From positions 28,501 through 92,500 of the forward strand of contig JAUIGL010000005.1 in NCBI GenBank assembly GCA_030430165.1: a stretch of DNA of 64,000 bases, read 5' to 3'. The translations under genes and the position numbers were made by a program. The notes below the pieces were generated by a model, which ran no database searches, was not told the origin of the DNA, and worked only from the letters and a program-made list of their open reading frames with translations. The DNA comes from a bacterium (GTDB taxonomy: Bacteria; Desulfobacterota; Binatia; HRBIN30; CADEER01). Shown here one piece after another: positions 1 through 6,961 of this stretch; the first letter of the stretch is position 1; every line of letters begins with the position of its first letter.

Positions 1-3000
1 CGCGGCGCGTTCGTAGGCACTGCCGGAATCGGCGAAGTCGCTCAGGTAGAAGAGTGCGAGGGCGAGTCGCTCTTCGATCGCCCCGACCACCGAGTCTGGG
101 ACCGATTCAGCCATTGGTTCGGCGATGTCCAGTGCGCGACGGCAGTGGTGGACGACCGACTGGTTGGCGTGTCCCTCCGCCGCCTTTTCGGCTGCGCGCG
201 CGTGGTAGTCGAGGGCGCGGCGCAGGTCGTGTCCCTCTTCGAAATGGTAGGCGAGGGTTTCGAAGTGCTCGGGTAGCCGGTCCGAGTAGAGCTCCTCGAT
301 GGCAACGCCGATCACCCGGTGCAGAGTTTCGCGGCGGTTGCGGTGAACGCTGTTGTAGGCGACGTCGTGGGTGAGGGCGTGCTTGAACATGTACGCCAGC
401 TCGGGGTGCATGCCCTTCTCGTAGATCAGCTCGAGCGAGCGCAGCTCTTCGATTTGGCCGCGCAACTCCTTGCCCGATTCGAGTATGCGCTCGAGCAGAC
501 GAAGTGCGAACTCGCGCCCGATCACCGAAGCGATCTGGATCGCCTGTCGCGACTCGGCGGCAAGGCGGTCGATGCGCGCGATCAGAACGTCCTGGATCGT
601 GTCGGGAACGACGATCTCGTCGATGCCTCGGGTCAGCACCATCCCTTCGTCGGTTCGCCGCAGCGAGCCGTCCTCGAGCAGCGAGGTGCTGATCTCTTCG
701 ATGAAGAAAGGGTTGCCCTCGGCCTTGCTCGAGATCAGGGCACGCACCGCGTCGGGCAGCTGGTCGACACCGAGAGTAGCCTCGGCAATGTCCGCGGTCT
801 CGTCGGCGCTGAGCGGCGACAGGCCGAGGCGAAGGTAGTAGCTGCGATCCTGGAAGGGGTGCCGGTAACCGGGGCGGTACGAGCAGATCAGCAGGATCCT
901 GGCGGTCGGCAGCGCTTCGGCGAGCAGGCCTATGAATTCCTCCGAACCGTGATCGATCCAGTGCAGGTCCTCGATGCAAATCACCAGCGGCTGCCGCTCG
1001 GCGTCGCGCATCGCCATCGCCTGCAGCGCGCGAAACGTTTCGCTGCGGCGACTCGCCGAATCCAGCTCGGCGACTTCGTTTCGCGTGCCGAGAGACAACA
1101 GTGCGAGCAAGAAGGGCCGGGTCCAGGCGACGTCCTCGCCGAGGGCGGCGAGGTGGGCGTCGACCTTGGCGATGGCGGCGGGCTCGCCGTCGTGATCGTC
1201 GATGCCGAGGTAGCGGCGGATCCCGTCGACCAGCGGGAGAAAGGCGCTGTTGCTGCCGTAGGTGGCACAGCGTCCCTCGATCCAGGCGTGGTCTTCGTCG
1301 CGGAGCGAGGCGCGGAACTCGCCGAGCAGTCGGGACTTGCCGATACCGGCATCGCCGACCACGAATACGACCTGGCCGGCCCCGCCTTTGGCTCGTTCGA
1401 AGGCTTCGACGATCAGGCCGAGCTCACGTTGCCGGCCGATGAACGGAGCCGCCTTCACCGTGTCGGGTCGCAGCGCCGACACCGCGAACGCGCGTACCTC
1501 CTCGCTCGAGCCAGCGATGCTGATGGTGCGCTCGGCGAGGCCGAAAGATCGCTCGATGCGGCGCCCGAGCTGGCTGGAGACCAGGATCTCGCGGTCTGCG
1601 GCGTGCCCGAGCAGTCGCTCCGGAAGGGCCATGGTGTCGCCACGCGGCAGTAGCGCGTCGGCGAGATTGCCGGCGTTGCCGTCGAACTGGACGTGACCGA
1701 GATGCGCGGCGAACCGAATCTGCGGCACCGGGCGCGAGTGCTCCGATTCCTCGGCGACCTGGTTGAGGATCGCCAGCGCGCCTTGCACTGCTCGCTCGGC
1801 CGATTTCTCGAGCGCCTTCGGTACGCCGAAGACGGTAGTCAGGCGCGACGGCGAGCTCTGGACCAGGATGCCCCCGAAGCCGCGGATGCGTTCGACGATG
1901 CGGTCGCGCCATTTTGTCGCGGTCGTCCACGGATCGCTACCGGTCATTGCGGAGTCGCCGGATGGCATGACCAGCTCGATCGACAGCACCGTCGCAGTTC
2001 GCTCCTCCCAGCTCGGTTGAGAGCTCGCCGCAGGATCGGCTTCGACCGGTTGCTCGGCACGCGCGGGCGCGGGCGCTGCGGGAGTGGTCTGCGGCGGTGC
2101 GGCGGCGAGCTCCTCGGCGGTTTTGCGTTCGATGTCGTAGCGGCGCATCCGGTAGCGGAGCGCGTTGCGGCCGATACCGAGGGCGCGAGCAGCGGCGGCG
2201 ACGTTGCCACCGGCGTTGCGCAGCGCTCGCTCGATCTCTTGCTTGGGGTCGTCGTGGGCGCTCTCGACGGTGGAGGCCGGAGGCGGAGAGGTCGCGACGT
2301 CTTGCGCGGCTTGGGGCGTAACCATCGGAACGTGAAGCTCGTCGAGGATGGCGCTGGTGACGTGATCCTCGGGAACGAGCAGTGTGATCCGTTCCATTAG
2401 GTGGCTGAGCTCGCGGACGTTGCCCGGCCACTCGCAGTTGCGAAGCCATCGCTCGCCGTCGGCACTGACCTGCTTGGGTGCAAGACCGTGCGCCTCGGCG
2501 TAGCGCCTCAGGTAGTGGTCGGCCAGAGTGAGAATGTCGTCGGGGCGCTGTCTGAGGTCCGGCAGCTCGAGAACGACCACCGCCAGCCGATGGTAGAGAT
2601 CGGCGCGGAACTGATTCGCCGCGACCAGCCCGGGGAGGTTGCGCTGGGTCGCCGCCACCAACTTGATGTCGACCGCCTTGGACTCGACCGCTCCCAGGCG
2701 CCGGATGCTCTTGTCCTCGATCGCCTTGAGCAACTTGCTCTGCAAAGTGAGCGAGCACGAGTCGATCTCGTCGAGAAACAGGGTGCCGGCGGTCGCCGCC
2801 TCGAACAGCCCGGGCTTGGCCTTGCGGGCGTCGGTGAAGGCGCCTTCCTCGAAGCCGAACAGCTCGGCTTCCAGCATCGACTCGGGAATCGCCGCGCAGT
2901 TCACGTCGACGAAGGGTCCGTCGGCTCTGGGCCCGCTGTCGTGCAGGGTCCGCGCCACCAGACCCTTGCCGGTGCCGGTGGCGCCGCAGATCAGCACGGT

Positions 3001-3123
3001 CGGCACGTGGGGGCTGCGCACCGAATCGAAGCCAGCCAGCCGCTGGATCTGTTGGCGCAGCCTCTCGATCGCGGGAGTCGAGCCGATGATGGCGGAAGCC
3101 GACTGGTTGTCGAAGTGGCCCAT
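1..3123 (-). CDS. Fused sigma-54 activator: AAA+ / Fis HTH / pseudo-cyclase / second AAA ATPase / helical repeats (partial)
   Basis: Open from ATG at 3123 to the left edge (1041 codons, C-terminus missing). There is no receiver domain; the protein opens directly with a sigma-54 AAA+ domain: Walker A GATGTGKG near residues 46-54, sigma-54 contact loop GAFTDA at 94-99 (family consensus GAFTGA), Walker B GTLFLDEI near 113-120. A Fis-type helix-turn-helix follows at about 295-335. Residues about 375-550 resemble a class III nucleotide cyclase (FGVP...AERAVQGAL) but the metal-binding Asp positions look lost. A second P-loop, GDAGIGKS, lies near 590 in an AAA_16/MalT-like ATPase, and the rest is helical, TPR-like. 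The family remodels sigma-54 RNA polymerase. It diverges from a methyltransferase operon with a sigma-54 promoter, its likely target. The domain fusion is inferred from one continuous reading frame. Confidence 0.9.
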   Translation of the reverse strand, partial: MGHFDNQSASAIIGSTPAIERLRQQIQRLAGFDSVRSPHVPTVLICGATGTGKGLVARTLHDSGPRADGPFVDVNCAAIPESMLEAELFGFEEGAFTDARKAKPGLFEAATAGTLFLDEIDSCSLTLQSKLLKAIEDKSIRRLGAVESKAVDIKLVAATQRNLPGLVAANQFRADLYHRLAVVVLELPDLRQRPDDILTLADHYLRRYAEAHGLAPKQVSADGERWLRNCEWPGNVRELSHLMERITLLVPEDHVTSAILDELHVPMVTPQAAQDVATSPPPASTVESAHDDPKQEIERALRNAGGNVAAAARALGIGRNALRYRMRRYDIERKTAEELAAAPPQTTPAAPAPARAEQPVEADPAASSQPSWEERTATVLSIELVMPSGDSAMTGSDPWTTATKWRDRIVERIRGFGGILVQSSPSRLTTVFGVPKALEKSAERAVQGALAILNQVAEESEHSRPVPQIRFAAHLGHVQFDGNAGNLADALLPRGDTMALPERLLGHAADREILVSSQLGRRIERSFGLAERTISIAGSSEEVRAFAVSALRPDTVKAAPFIGRQRELGLIVEAFERAKGGAGQVVFVVGDAGIGKSRLLGEFRASLRDEDHAWIEGRCATYGSNSAFLPLVDGIRRYLGIDDHDGEPAAIAKVDAHLAALGEDVAWTRPFLLALLSLGTRNEVAELDSASRRSETFRALQAMAMRDAERQPLVICIEDLHWIDHGSEEFIGLLAEALPTARILLICSYRPGYRHPFQDRSYYLRLGLSPLSADETADIAEATLGVDQLPDAVRALISSKAEGNPFFIEEISTSLLEDGSLRRTDEGMVLTRGIDEIVVPDTIQDVLIARIDRLAAESRQAIQIASVIGREFALRLLERILESGKELRGQIEELRSLELIYEKGMHPELAYMFKHALTHDVAYNSVHRNRRETLHRVIGVAIEELYSDRLPEHFETLAYHFEEGHDLRRALDYHARAAEKAAEGHANQSVVHHCRRALDIAEPMAESVPDSVVGAIEERLALALFYLSDFADSGSAYERAA

Positions 3124-3139
3124 GGCGCGGTCGATAGAA

Positions 3140-3167
3140 CCACTTGTGGTCCATGAACCACAAGTGG
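3140..3167. promoter_or_regulatory. Perfect 11-bp inverted repeat, probable activator binding site (UAS/operator)
   Basis: Arms CCACTTGTGGT (3140-3150) and ACCACAAGTGG (3157-3167) are separated by 6 bp. The repeat lies 16 bp upstream of the regulator's ATG and about 100 bp upstream of the predicted sigma-54 transcription start on the other strand. That is the usual place for an enhancer bound by a Fis-type HTH dimer. Binding here could also repress the regulator's own gene. The assignment to this regulator is inference from position. Confidence 0.7.
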
Positions 3168-3226
3168 CCCTGAGGGCCCTGCTGGGATTGTACGTAAATT
3201 CAGTAACTTATCCGATCCAGTGCTGT

Positions 3227-3242
3227 TGGCACCGAGCTTGCG
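3227..3242 (+). promoter_or_regulatory. Sigma-54 (-24/-12) promoter of the methyltransferase operon
   Basis: TGGCAC (3227-3232), five bases, then TTGCG (3238-3242). GG at 3228-3229 and GC at 3240-3241 are separated by exactly 10 bp, as sigma-54 requires. Start of transcription would be near 3253, leaving a leader of about 57 nt before the ATG at 3310. A relatively AT-rich stretch at 3188-3212 between the inverted repeat and the promoter could be a bending site. Confidence 0.8.
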
Positions 3243-3309
3243 TTGTTTGAGAGCAAGACTTCAGACGACGGGCAGTCGGCCCGGAGATCGAGAGCAGGAG
3301 GAGATCGAG

Positions 3310-4134
3310 ATGACAATTGAGAAGAGCACTCTGGAGAATGGTTCGCTGGCAGCCGACAGGGCGGCGGACGGCGCGACCGCCGGTCGCATCGGAATCTTTG
3401 CGTACGGCGTGATCTGTTACGCGCTGTTTCACCTGACAGCGGTAGTGTCGGTGGCCTTCATCGGCAACTTCGGGCTGGCAAACACGCTGGATTCGGCGCC
3501 GCGCGAGCCGGTTGGCTACGCCGTCGCGGTCAACCTGGCGCTGTTGACGGTTTTCGCGCTGCAGCACAGCGTGATGGCGCGGCCGGCGTTCAAGCGGTGG
3601 TGGACCAAGATCATCCCGCCGGCGGCGGAGCGCAGCACCTACGTTCTGCTGTCGAATCTCGCGGTGTTGTTGCTCTGCTGGCAGTGGGAGCCGATCGGCG
3701 GAACGGTTTGGCAGGTTGCCAACCCGACCGTGCGCGCCGTCGTCTACACGCTCTACGGCGCTGGCTGGATCGGTCTGGTTGCGGCGACCTTCATGATCGA
3801 CCACTTCCACCTGTTCGGCCTGCGCCAGGTCTATTCCAACCTGGTCGGTCGCGAGTGCGTCGAGAAGACTTTCTTCACGCCCGGTCCCTACAAGCACGTT
3901 CGGCATCCGATCTACGTCGCCTGGCTGACCATCTTCTGGGCCGCGCCGACGATGACGATGTCGCACCTGCTGTTCGCCCTGGCGACGACCGCCTACATCC
4001 TGATCGCCATCCGGCTCGAGGAGCGCGATCTCGAGGACACCCTGGGCGCGCCCTACGCCAAGTACCGCCGTACCGTACCGATGCTGATCCCCGCCTTCCG
4101 CCGGGCGCAGCGCTCGCAGGCGGCTCGAGGCTGA
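3310..4134 (+). CDS. mddA: Methanethiol S-methyltransferase (MddA-like), NnrU/ICMT-type membrane methyltransferase
   Basis: A 274-residue integral membrane protein with about five to six hydrophobic segments. It carries motifs I associate with MddA: QHSVMARPAFKRWW, ERSTYVLL, DHFHLFGLRQVY, PGPYKHVRHPIY and LEERDLEDTLG. MddA methylates methanethiol with S-adenosylmethionine to give dimethyl sulfide. The start is the ATG at 3310, with AGGAGGAG at 3296-3303. The frame stays open upstream to 3220, but that part has no ribosome site and lies across the predicted transcription start. It is the first gene of a two-gene operon behind a sigma-54 promoter, facing a sigma-54 activator. A general isoprenylcysteine-methyltransferase-like function is the alternative; the family match is recalled, not searched. 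Confidence 0.8.
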   Translation: MTIEKSTLENGSLAADRAADGATAGRIGIFAYGVICYALFHLTAVVSVAFIGNFGLANTLDSAPREPVGYAVAVNLALLTVFALQHSVMARPAFKRWWTKIIPPAAERSTYVLLSNLAVLLLCWQWEPIGGTVWQVANPTVRAVVYTLYGAGWIGLVAATFMIDHFHLFGLRQVYSNLVGRECVEKTFFTPGPYKHVRHPIYVAWLTIFWAAPTMTMSHLLFALATTAYILIAIRLEERDLEDTLGAPYAKYRRTVPMLIPAFRRAQRSQAARG

Positions 4135-4231
4135 CACCAGGAAAAGGACGATCTCGCGCAGAGGCGCAGAGACGCTGAGAAGAGCAGATGGAAGTCCGGG
4201 AATTGGCCAAGTCGGAAACTCAGATCGAGTC

Positions 4232-4257
4232 CATCGGAGCGCGTAGCGCGCACGGGG
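4232..4257 (+). repeat. 26-bp dispersed repeat
   Basis: The sequence CATCGGAGCGCGTAGCGCGC followed by ACGGGG recurs at 6848-6873 inside the 237-bp terminal-inverted-repeat element, with 24 of 26 bases identical. It sits in the 148-bp gap between the two methyltransferase genes. It may be the remnant of a related element or an independent short repeat. Confidence 0.55.
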
Positions 4258-4282
4258 ACGAAACTCAAAAAGGAGAAAGACG

Positions 4283-5335
4283 ATGGACGAAACCAAGGTT
4301 GAGAACTTCTTGCACAAGGTCGTTGGCGATGTGGGTGCGATGGGGACCGGGGCGCTGGCGGTGATCGGCGACCGGCTCGGGCTCTACACGGCGATGGCTG
4401 GAGCCGGGCCGCTGTCGGCCAAGGAGCTCGCCGAGAAGACCGGAACCGTCGAGCGTTGCGTGCTCGAGTGGTTGTCGGCGCAGGCTGCGGCCGAGTACAT
4501 CGACTACGATCCTTCGACCGGCAAGTTCACCTTGCCGAACGAGCACGCGGCGGTTCTCGCCGACGAGACCAGCCCGGCGTCGATGATGGGCGGCTTCATC
4601 GGCTTCTCGGCGATGGTGAAGGGTCAGGAGAAGTTGGTCGAGGCGTTTCGCGGCGACGGTGGTCTCGGATGGGGCGAGCATCATCACGATCTCTTCGAGG
4701 GCACGCGCCGGTTGTTTCACCCGGGCTACATTGCGAACTTGGTGCAGAGCTGGATTCCGGCCCTCGACGGCGCGGTGGAGAAGCTCGAGAAGGGAGCGAA
4801 GGTTGCCGACGTCGGCTGCGGTCACGGAGCTTCGACGATCATCATGGCGAAGGCCTTCCCCAACTCGACCTTCGTCGGTTTCGATGCGCACGCGGCATCG
4901 ATCGAAAAGGCGCGCGAGCTCGCCGCCGAGGCCGGTGTCTCCGACCGGGTCAGCTTCGAGGTCGCGACGGCGAAGGACTACCCCGGCAACGACTACGACC
5001 TCGTCGCATTCTTCGACTGCCTGCACGACATGGGCGATCCGGTCGGCGCGGCGGCGCACGTGCGCGAGTCGCTCGCACCGGGCGGTGCGCTGATGCTGAT
5101 CGAGCCCTATGCCAACGATCGACTCGAGGAGAACATCAACCCGGTCGGCCGAGTCTACTACTCGGCGTCGACCATGGTGTGCACGCCCTGTTCTTTGGCC
5201 CAAGAAGTCGGCCTTGGTCTCGGCGCGCAGGCGGGAGAGTCGCGGCTGCGCGAGGTGATCGAGCAGGCTGGGTTCGGCAGCTTCCGGCGCGCTACCGAAA
5301 CGCCGCTCAATCTGATTCTCGAGGCGCGCGCGTAG
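4283..5335 (+). CDS. SAM-dependent methyltransferase (winged-helix dimerisation + class I Rossmann)
   Basis: A 350-residue soluble protein. The N-terminal ~90 residues form a helical/winged-helix domain of the O-methyltransferase type (AVIGDRLGLYTAMAGAGPLS, LAEKTG). The SAM-binding fold starts near residue 170 with motif I ADVGCGHGAST, then an acidic FVGFDAH strand, DLVAFFDCLHDMGDP and a LAPGGALMLIEP post-motif. The ribosome site is AAGGAGA just before ATG 4283. It lies 148 bp after mddA with no intervening terminator, and a strong terminator follows it, so it is probably co-transcribed under sigma-54 control. The substrate is unknown; from context I infer a small thiol or related acceptor, but nothing in the protein fixes this. 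Confidence 0.85.
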   Translation: MDETKVENFLHKVVGDVGAMGTGALAVIGDRLGLYTAMAGAGPLSAKELAEKTGTVERCVLEWLSAQAAAEYIDYDPSTGKFTLPNEHAAVLADETSPASMMGGFIGFSAMVKGQEKLVEAFRGDGGLGWGEHHHDLFEGTRRLFHPGYIANLVQSWIPALDGAVEKLEKGAKVADVGCGHGASTIIMAKAFPNSTFVGFDAHAASIEKARELAAEAGVSDRVSFEVATAKDYPGNDYDLVAFFDCLHDMGDPVGAAAHVRESLAPGGALMLIEPYANDRLEENINPVGRVYYSASTMVCTPCSLAQEVGLGLGAQAGESRLREVIEQAGFGSFRRATETPLNLILEARA

Positions 5336-5371
5336 CGCAGGCGCGCATGTGGTTTCCCGTACTTGATGGGG

Positions 5372-5404
5372 AGAGGCTCGGTTTCGACCGAGCCTCTTCT
5401 TTTT
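5372..5404 (+). terminator. Rho-independent terminator of the methyltransferase operon
   Basis: An 11-bp GC-rich stem (5372-5382 with 5387-5397) closed by a TTCG tetraloop is followed by TTCTTTTT. It begins 37 bp after the stop of the second methyltransferase gene and separates that operon from the efflux operon. Confidence 0.93.
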
Positions 5405-5487
5405 GCGCGGCATCGGGTTGTCAGGGTCGGTGGTTCCGGTGATATTGCGGCAACGCCGTTCCCGCGTGGAAGTGGTGTCCGGAGATA

Positions 5488-6708
5488 ATGGTCATGCGAG
5501 CCCTCGTCGTTCCCGCGGTTTCGGCCGTGATGTCTCTCACGCTGTTCGGCTGCTCCGAGCCGAATCAGTACGTCGAGCCGCCGCCGGCGAAGGTGACGGT
5601 CGCCCAGCCGCTCGAGCGGGAAGTCGTCGACTATCTGGAGTTCAGTGGAACTACAGTTTCTTCGGCCAAGGTCCAGGTGCGAGCCCGGGTTGGCGGTGTG
5701 CTCGAGCAGATGCACTTTCGACCCGGCTCGATCGTGCAGGCGGGCGACCTCCTGTTCACCATCGATCCGCGTGAGTACGAAGCCGACTTGAAGTCGGCGG
5801 AGGCCGATCTCGCCAGCGCGCGGGCGAGCTTCAAGCGGGCCGAGATCGAGCTGACTCGGGCGCAGAAGCTGTTCGAGCGCCAGGCCGGAAGCGACGTTGA
5901 AGTGGTGAAATGGCGCGGCGAGATGCAACAGGCGCAGGCGGCCATCATGACCGCCGAGGCTCGCATCGCCGGCGCCAAGCTCAATCTCGGATATACTCGT
6001 GTTCAGGCACCGATCTCCGGCAGGGTCGGTCGCGATCAGGTCAACATTGGCAACCTGGTGGGTGAGGGTGAGGCGACGATTCTCACCGACATCACGGCTC
6101 AGGACCCGATGTTCGTCTATTTCAATCTCAACGAGCGCGACTTGTTGCGGGTGATGGCGCTGGAACGCGCCAAGCCGAGCGGCGGTCGCTCGGACGATCC
6201 CAAGTCCTACGATCTTTCTGTCTTCATGGCGCTGGCCAACAGCGAGGACTTTCCGTTCCAGGGTAAGGTGGACTTCGCCGAATCCGGCGTCGACCCCGAG
6301 ACCGGCACGCTTCAGTTGCGCGGTGTGTTCCCGAACCCGGGCGAGGATCCGGAGCTCTTGCCGGGGCTGTTTACGCGCGTGCGACTGCCGGTGGCGAAGC
6401 GCAGCAACATGCCGCTGGTCAGCGAGCGGGCGCTCGGTTCCGACCAGAGTGGCCGTTTTCTCATGCTGGTGAACGACGCGGGGATCGTCGAGAAGCGCAA
6501 CGTTACCGAGGGGCAACGCATCGACGGGTTGCGCGTCATCGAGGATGGTCTGGTTGGTGACGAGTGGGTGGTGGTGCGCGGCGTTCAGCGCGCCCGCCCG
6601 GGAGCCAAGGTCGAAGCGGAGCGCTGCGAGATGACCGAGTTCACCGCCTCGGCGCTGAGTGCGGCGGCGCGTAAAGGACCGGCGTCCGCGGGTTCTGCAG
6701 ATCTCTAG
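5488..6708 (+). CDS. RND efflux periplasmic adaptor (membrane fusion protein)
   Basis: A 406-residue HlyD/MexA-type adaptor, the periplasmic link between an inner-membrane RND pump and an outer-membrane channel. The N-terminus is a lipoprotein signal ending in the lipobox LFGC near residues 18-21. Next come a lipoyl half-motif (VRARVGGVLEQMHFRPGSIV), an alpha-hairpin (KRAEIELTRAQKLFERQAG), the second lipoyl half (LGYTRVQAPISGRVGR) and a beta-barrel/MP domain. ATG 5488 and ATG 5494 are both possible; GGAG at 5481-5484 suits 5494 better. The TAG stop lies inside the terminal repeat of the element at 6705-6941, so the extreme C-terminus may have been set by that insertion. It heads the adaptor-pump-channel operon. 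Confidence 0.95.
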   Translation: MVMRALVVPAVSAVMSLTLFGCSEPNQYVEPPPAKVTVAQPLEREVVDYLEFSGTTVSSAKVQVRARVGGVLEQMHFRPGSIVQAGDLLFTIDPREYEADLKSAEADLASARASFKRAEIELTRAQKLFERQAGSDVEVVKWRGEMQQAQAAIMTAEARIAGAKLNLGYTRVQAPISGRVGRDQVNIGNLVGEGEATILTDITAQDPMFVYFNLNERDLLRVMALERAKPSGGRSDDPKSYDLSVFMALANSEDFPFQGKVDFAESGVDPETGTLQLRGVFPNPGEDPELLPGLFTRVRLPVAKRSNMPLVSERALGSDQSGRFLMLVNDAGIVEKRNVTEGQRIDGLRVIEDGLVGDEWVVVRGVQRARPGAKVEAERCEMTEFTASALSAAARKGPASAGSADL

Positions 6709-6941
6709 CAGTCCGTTGAGAAAGTAGGGTAGCCGCGAAAATGAGAGATCTCACGCCAAATCAAGGCGCCGAACCGGAGGCAAAGCCAGAGCTTTTGTTG
6801 AGGATTCGGCAACGCGGCAGCCATGCGAACATTCGCATGGCAACGGCCATCGGAGCGCATCGCGCGCACGGGGCTTCTACTGGACTGCGTGGCGTGAGAG
6901 ATCCATTTGCAGCGCAGCCTACTTTTTCAACGGGCTGCTAG
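6705..6941 (+). mobile_element. 237-bp MITE/REP-like element with 23-bp terminal inverted repeats
   Basis: The left end begins CTAGCAGTCCGTTGAGAAAG (6705-6727 in full). The right end (6919-6941) is its inverted copy, 21 of 23 bases matching. Inside are a 9-bp hairpin CCATGCGAA/TTCGCATGG (6821-6840) and the 26-bp repeat also found at 4232. A second copy of the inner part lies inverted at 13879-14014, and a solo end lies at 27224-27242. There is no transposase inside, so it would be non-autonomous. It sits between the adaptor gene, whose stop codon it contains, and the pump gene 20 bp downstream. The short frame starting ATG 6741 recurs in the other copy but I do not consider it a gene. Confidence 0.75.
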
Positions 6942-6961
6942 CCCGCGCCGACTGCGTTCGG

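Noticed and set aside
319..1653. 444-codon open frame on the plus strand (and several other long frames across 1-3163)
   Set aside because: It is antisense to the fused sigma-54 activator, whose frame has recognisable motifs throughout; the antisense translation is low-complexity and matches nothing I know.
1400..2010. Active nucleotide cyclase in the fused regulator
   Set aside because: The segment keeps the FGVP...AERAVQGAL pattern but the metal-binding Asp positions appear replaced, so I treat it as a pseudo-cyclase.
5158..6516. 452-codon open frame on the minus strand
   Set aside because: It lies antisense to the second methyltransferase and the RND adaptor, both well supported.
6741..6941. 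66-codon frame starting MRDLTPNQ as a gene
   Set aside because: It lies wholly inside the terminal-inverted-repeat element; conservation in the second copy is explained by shared repeat DNA. No ribosome site is present.
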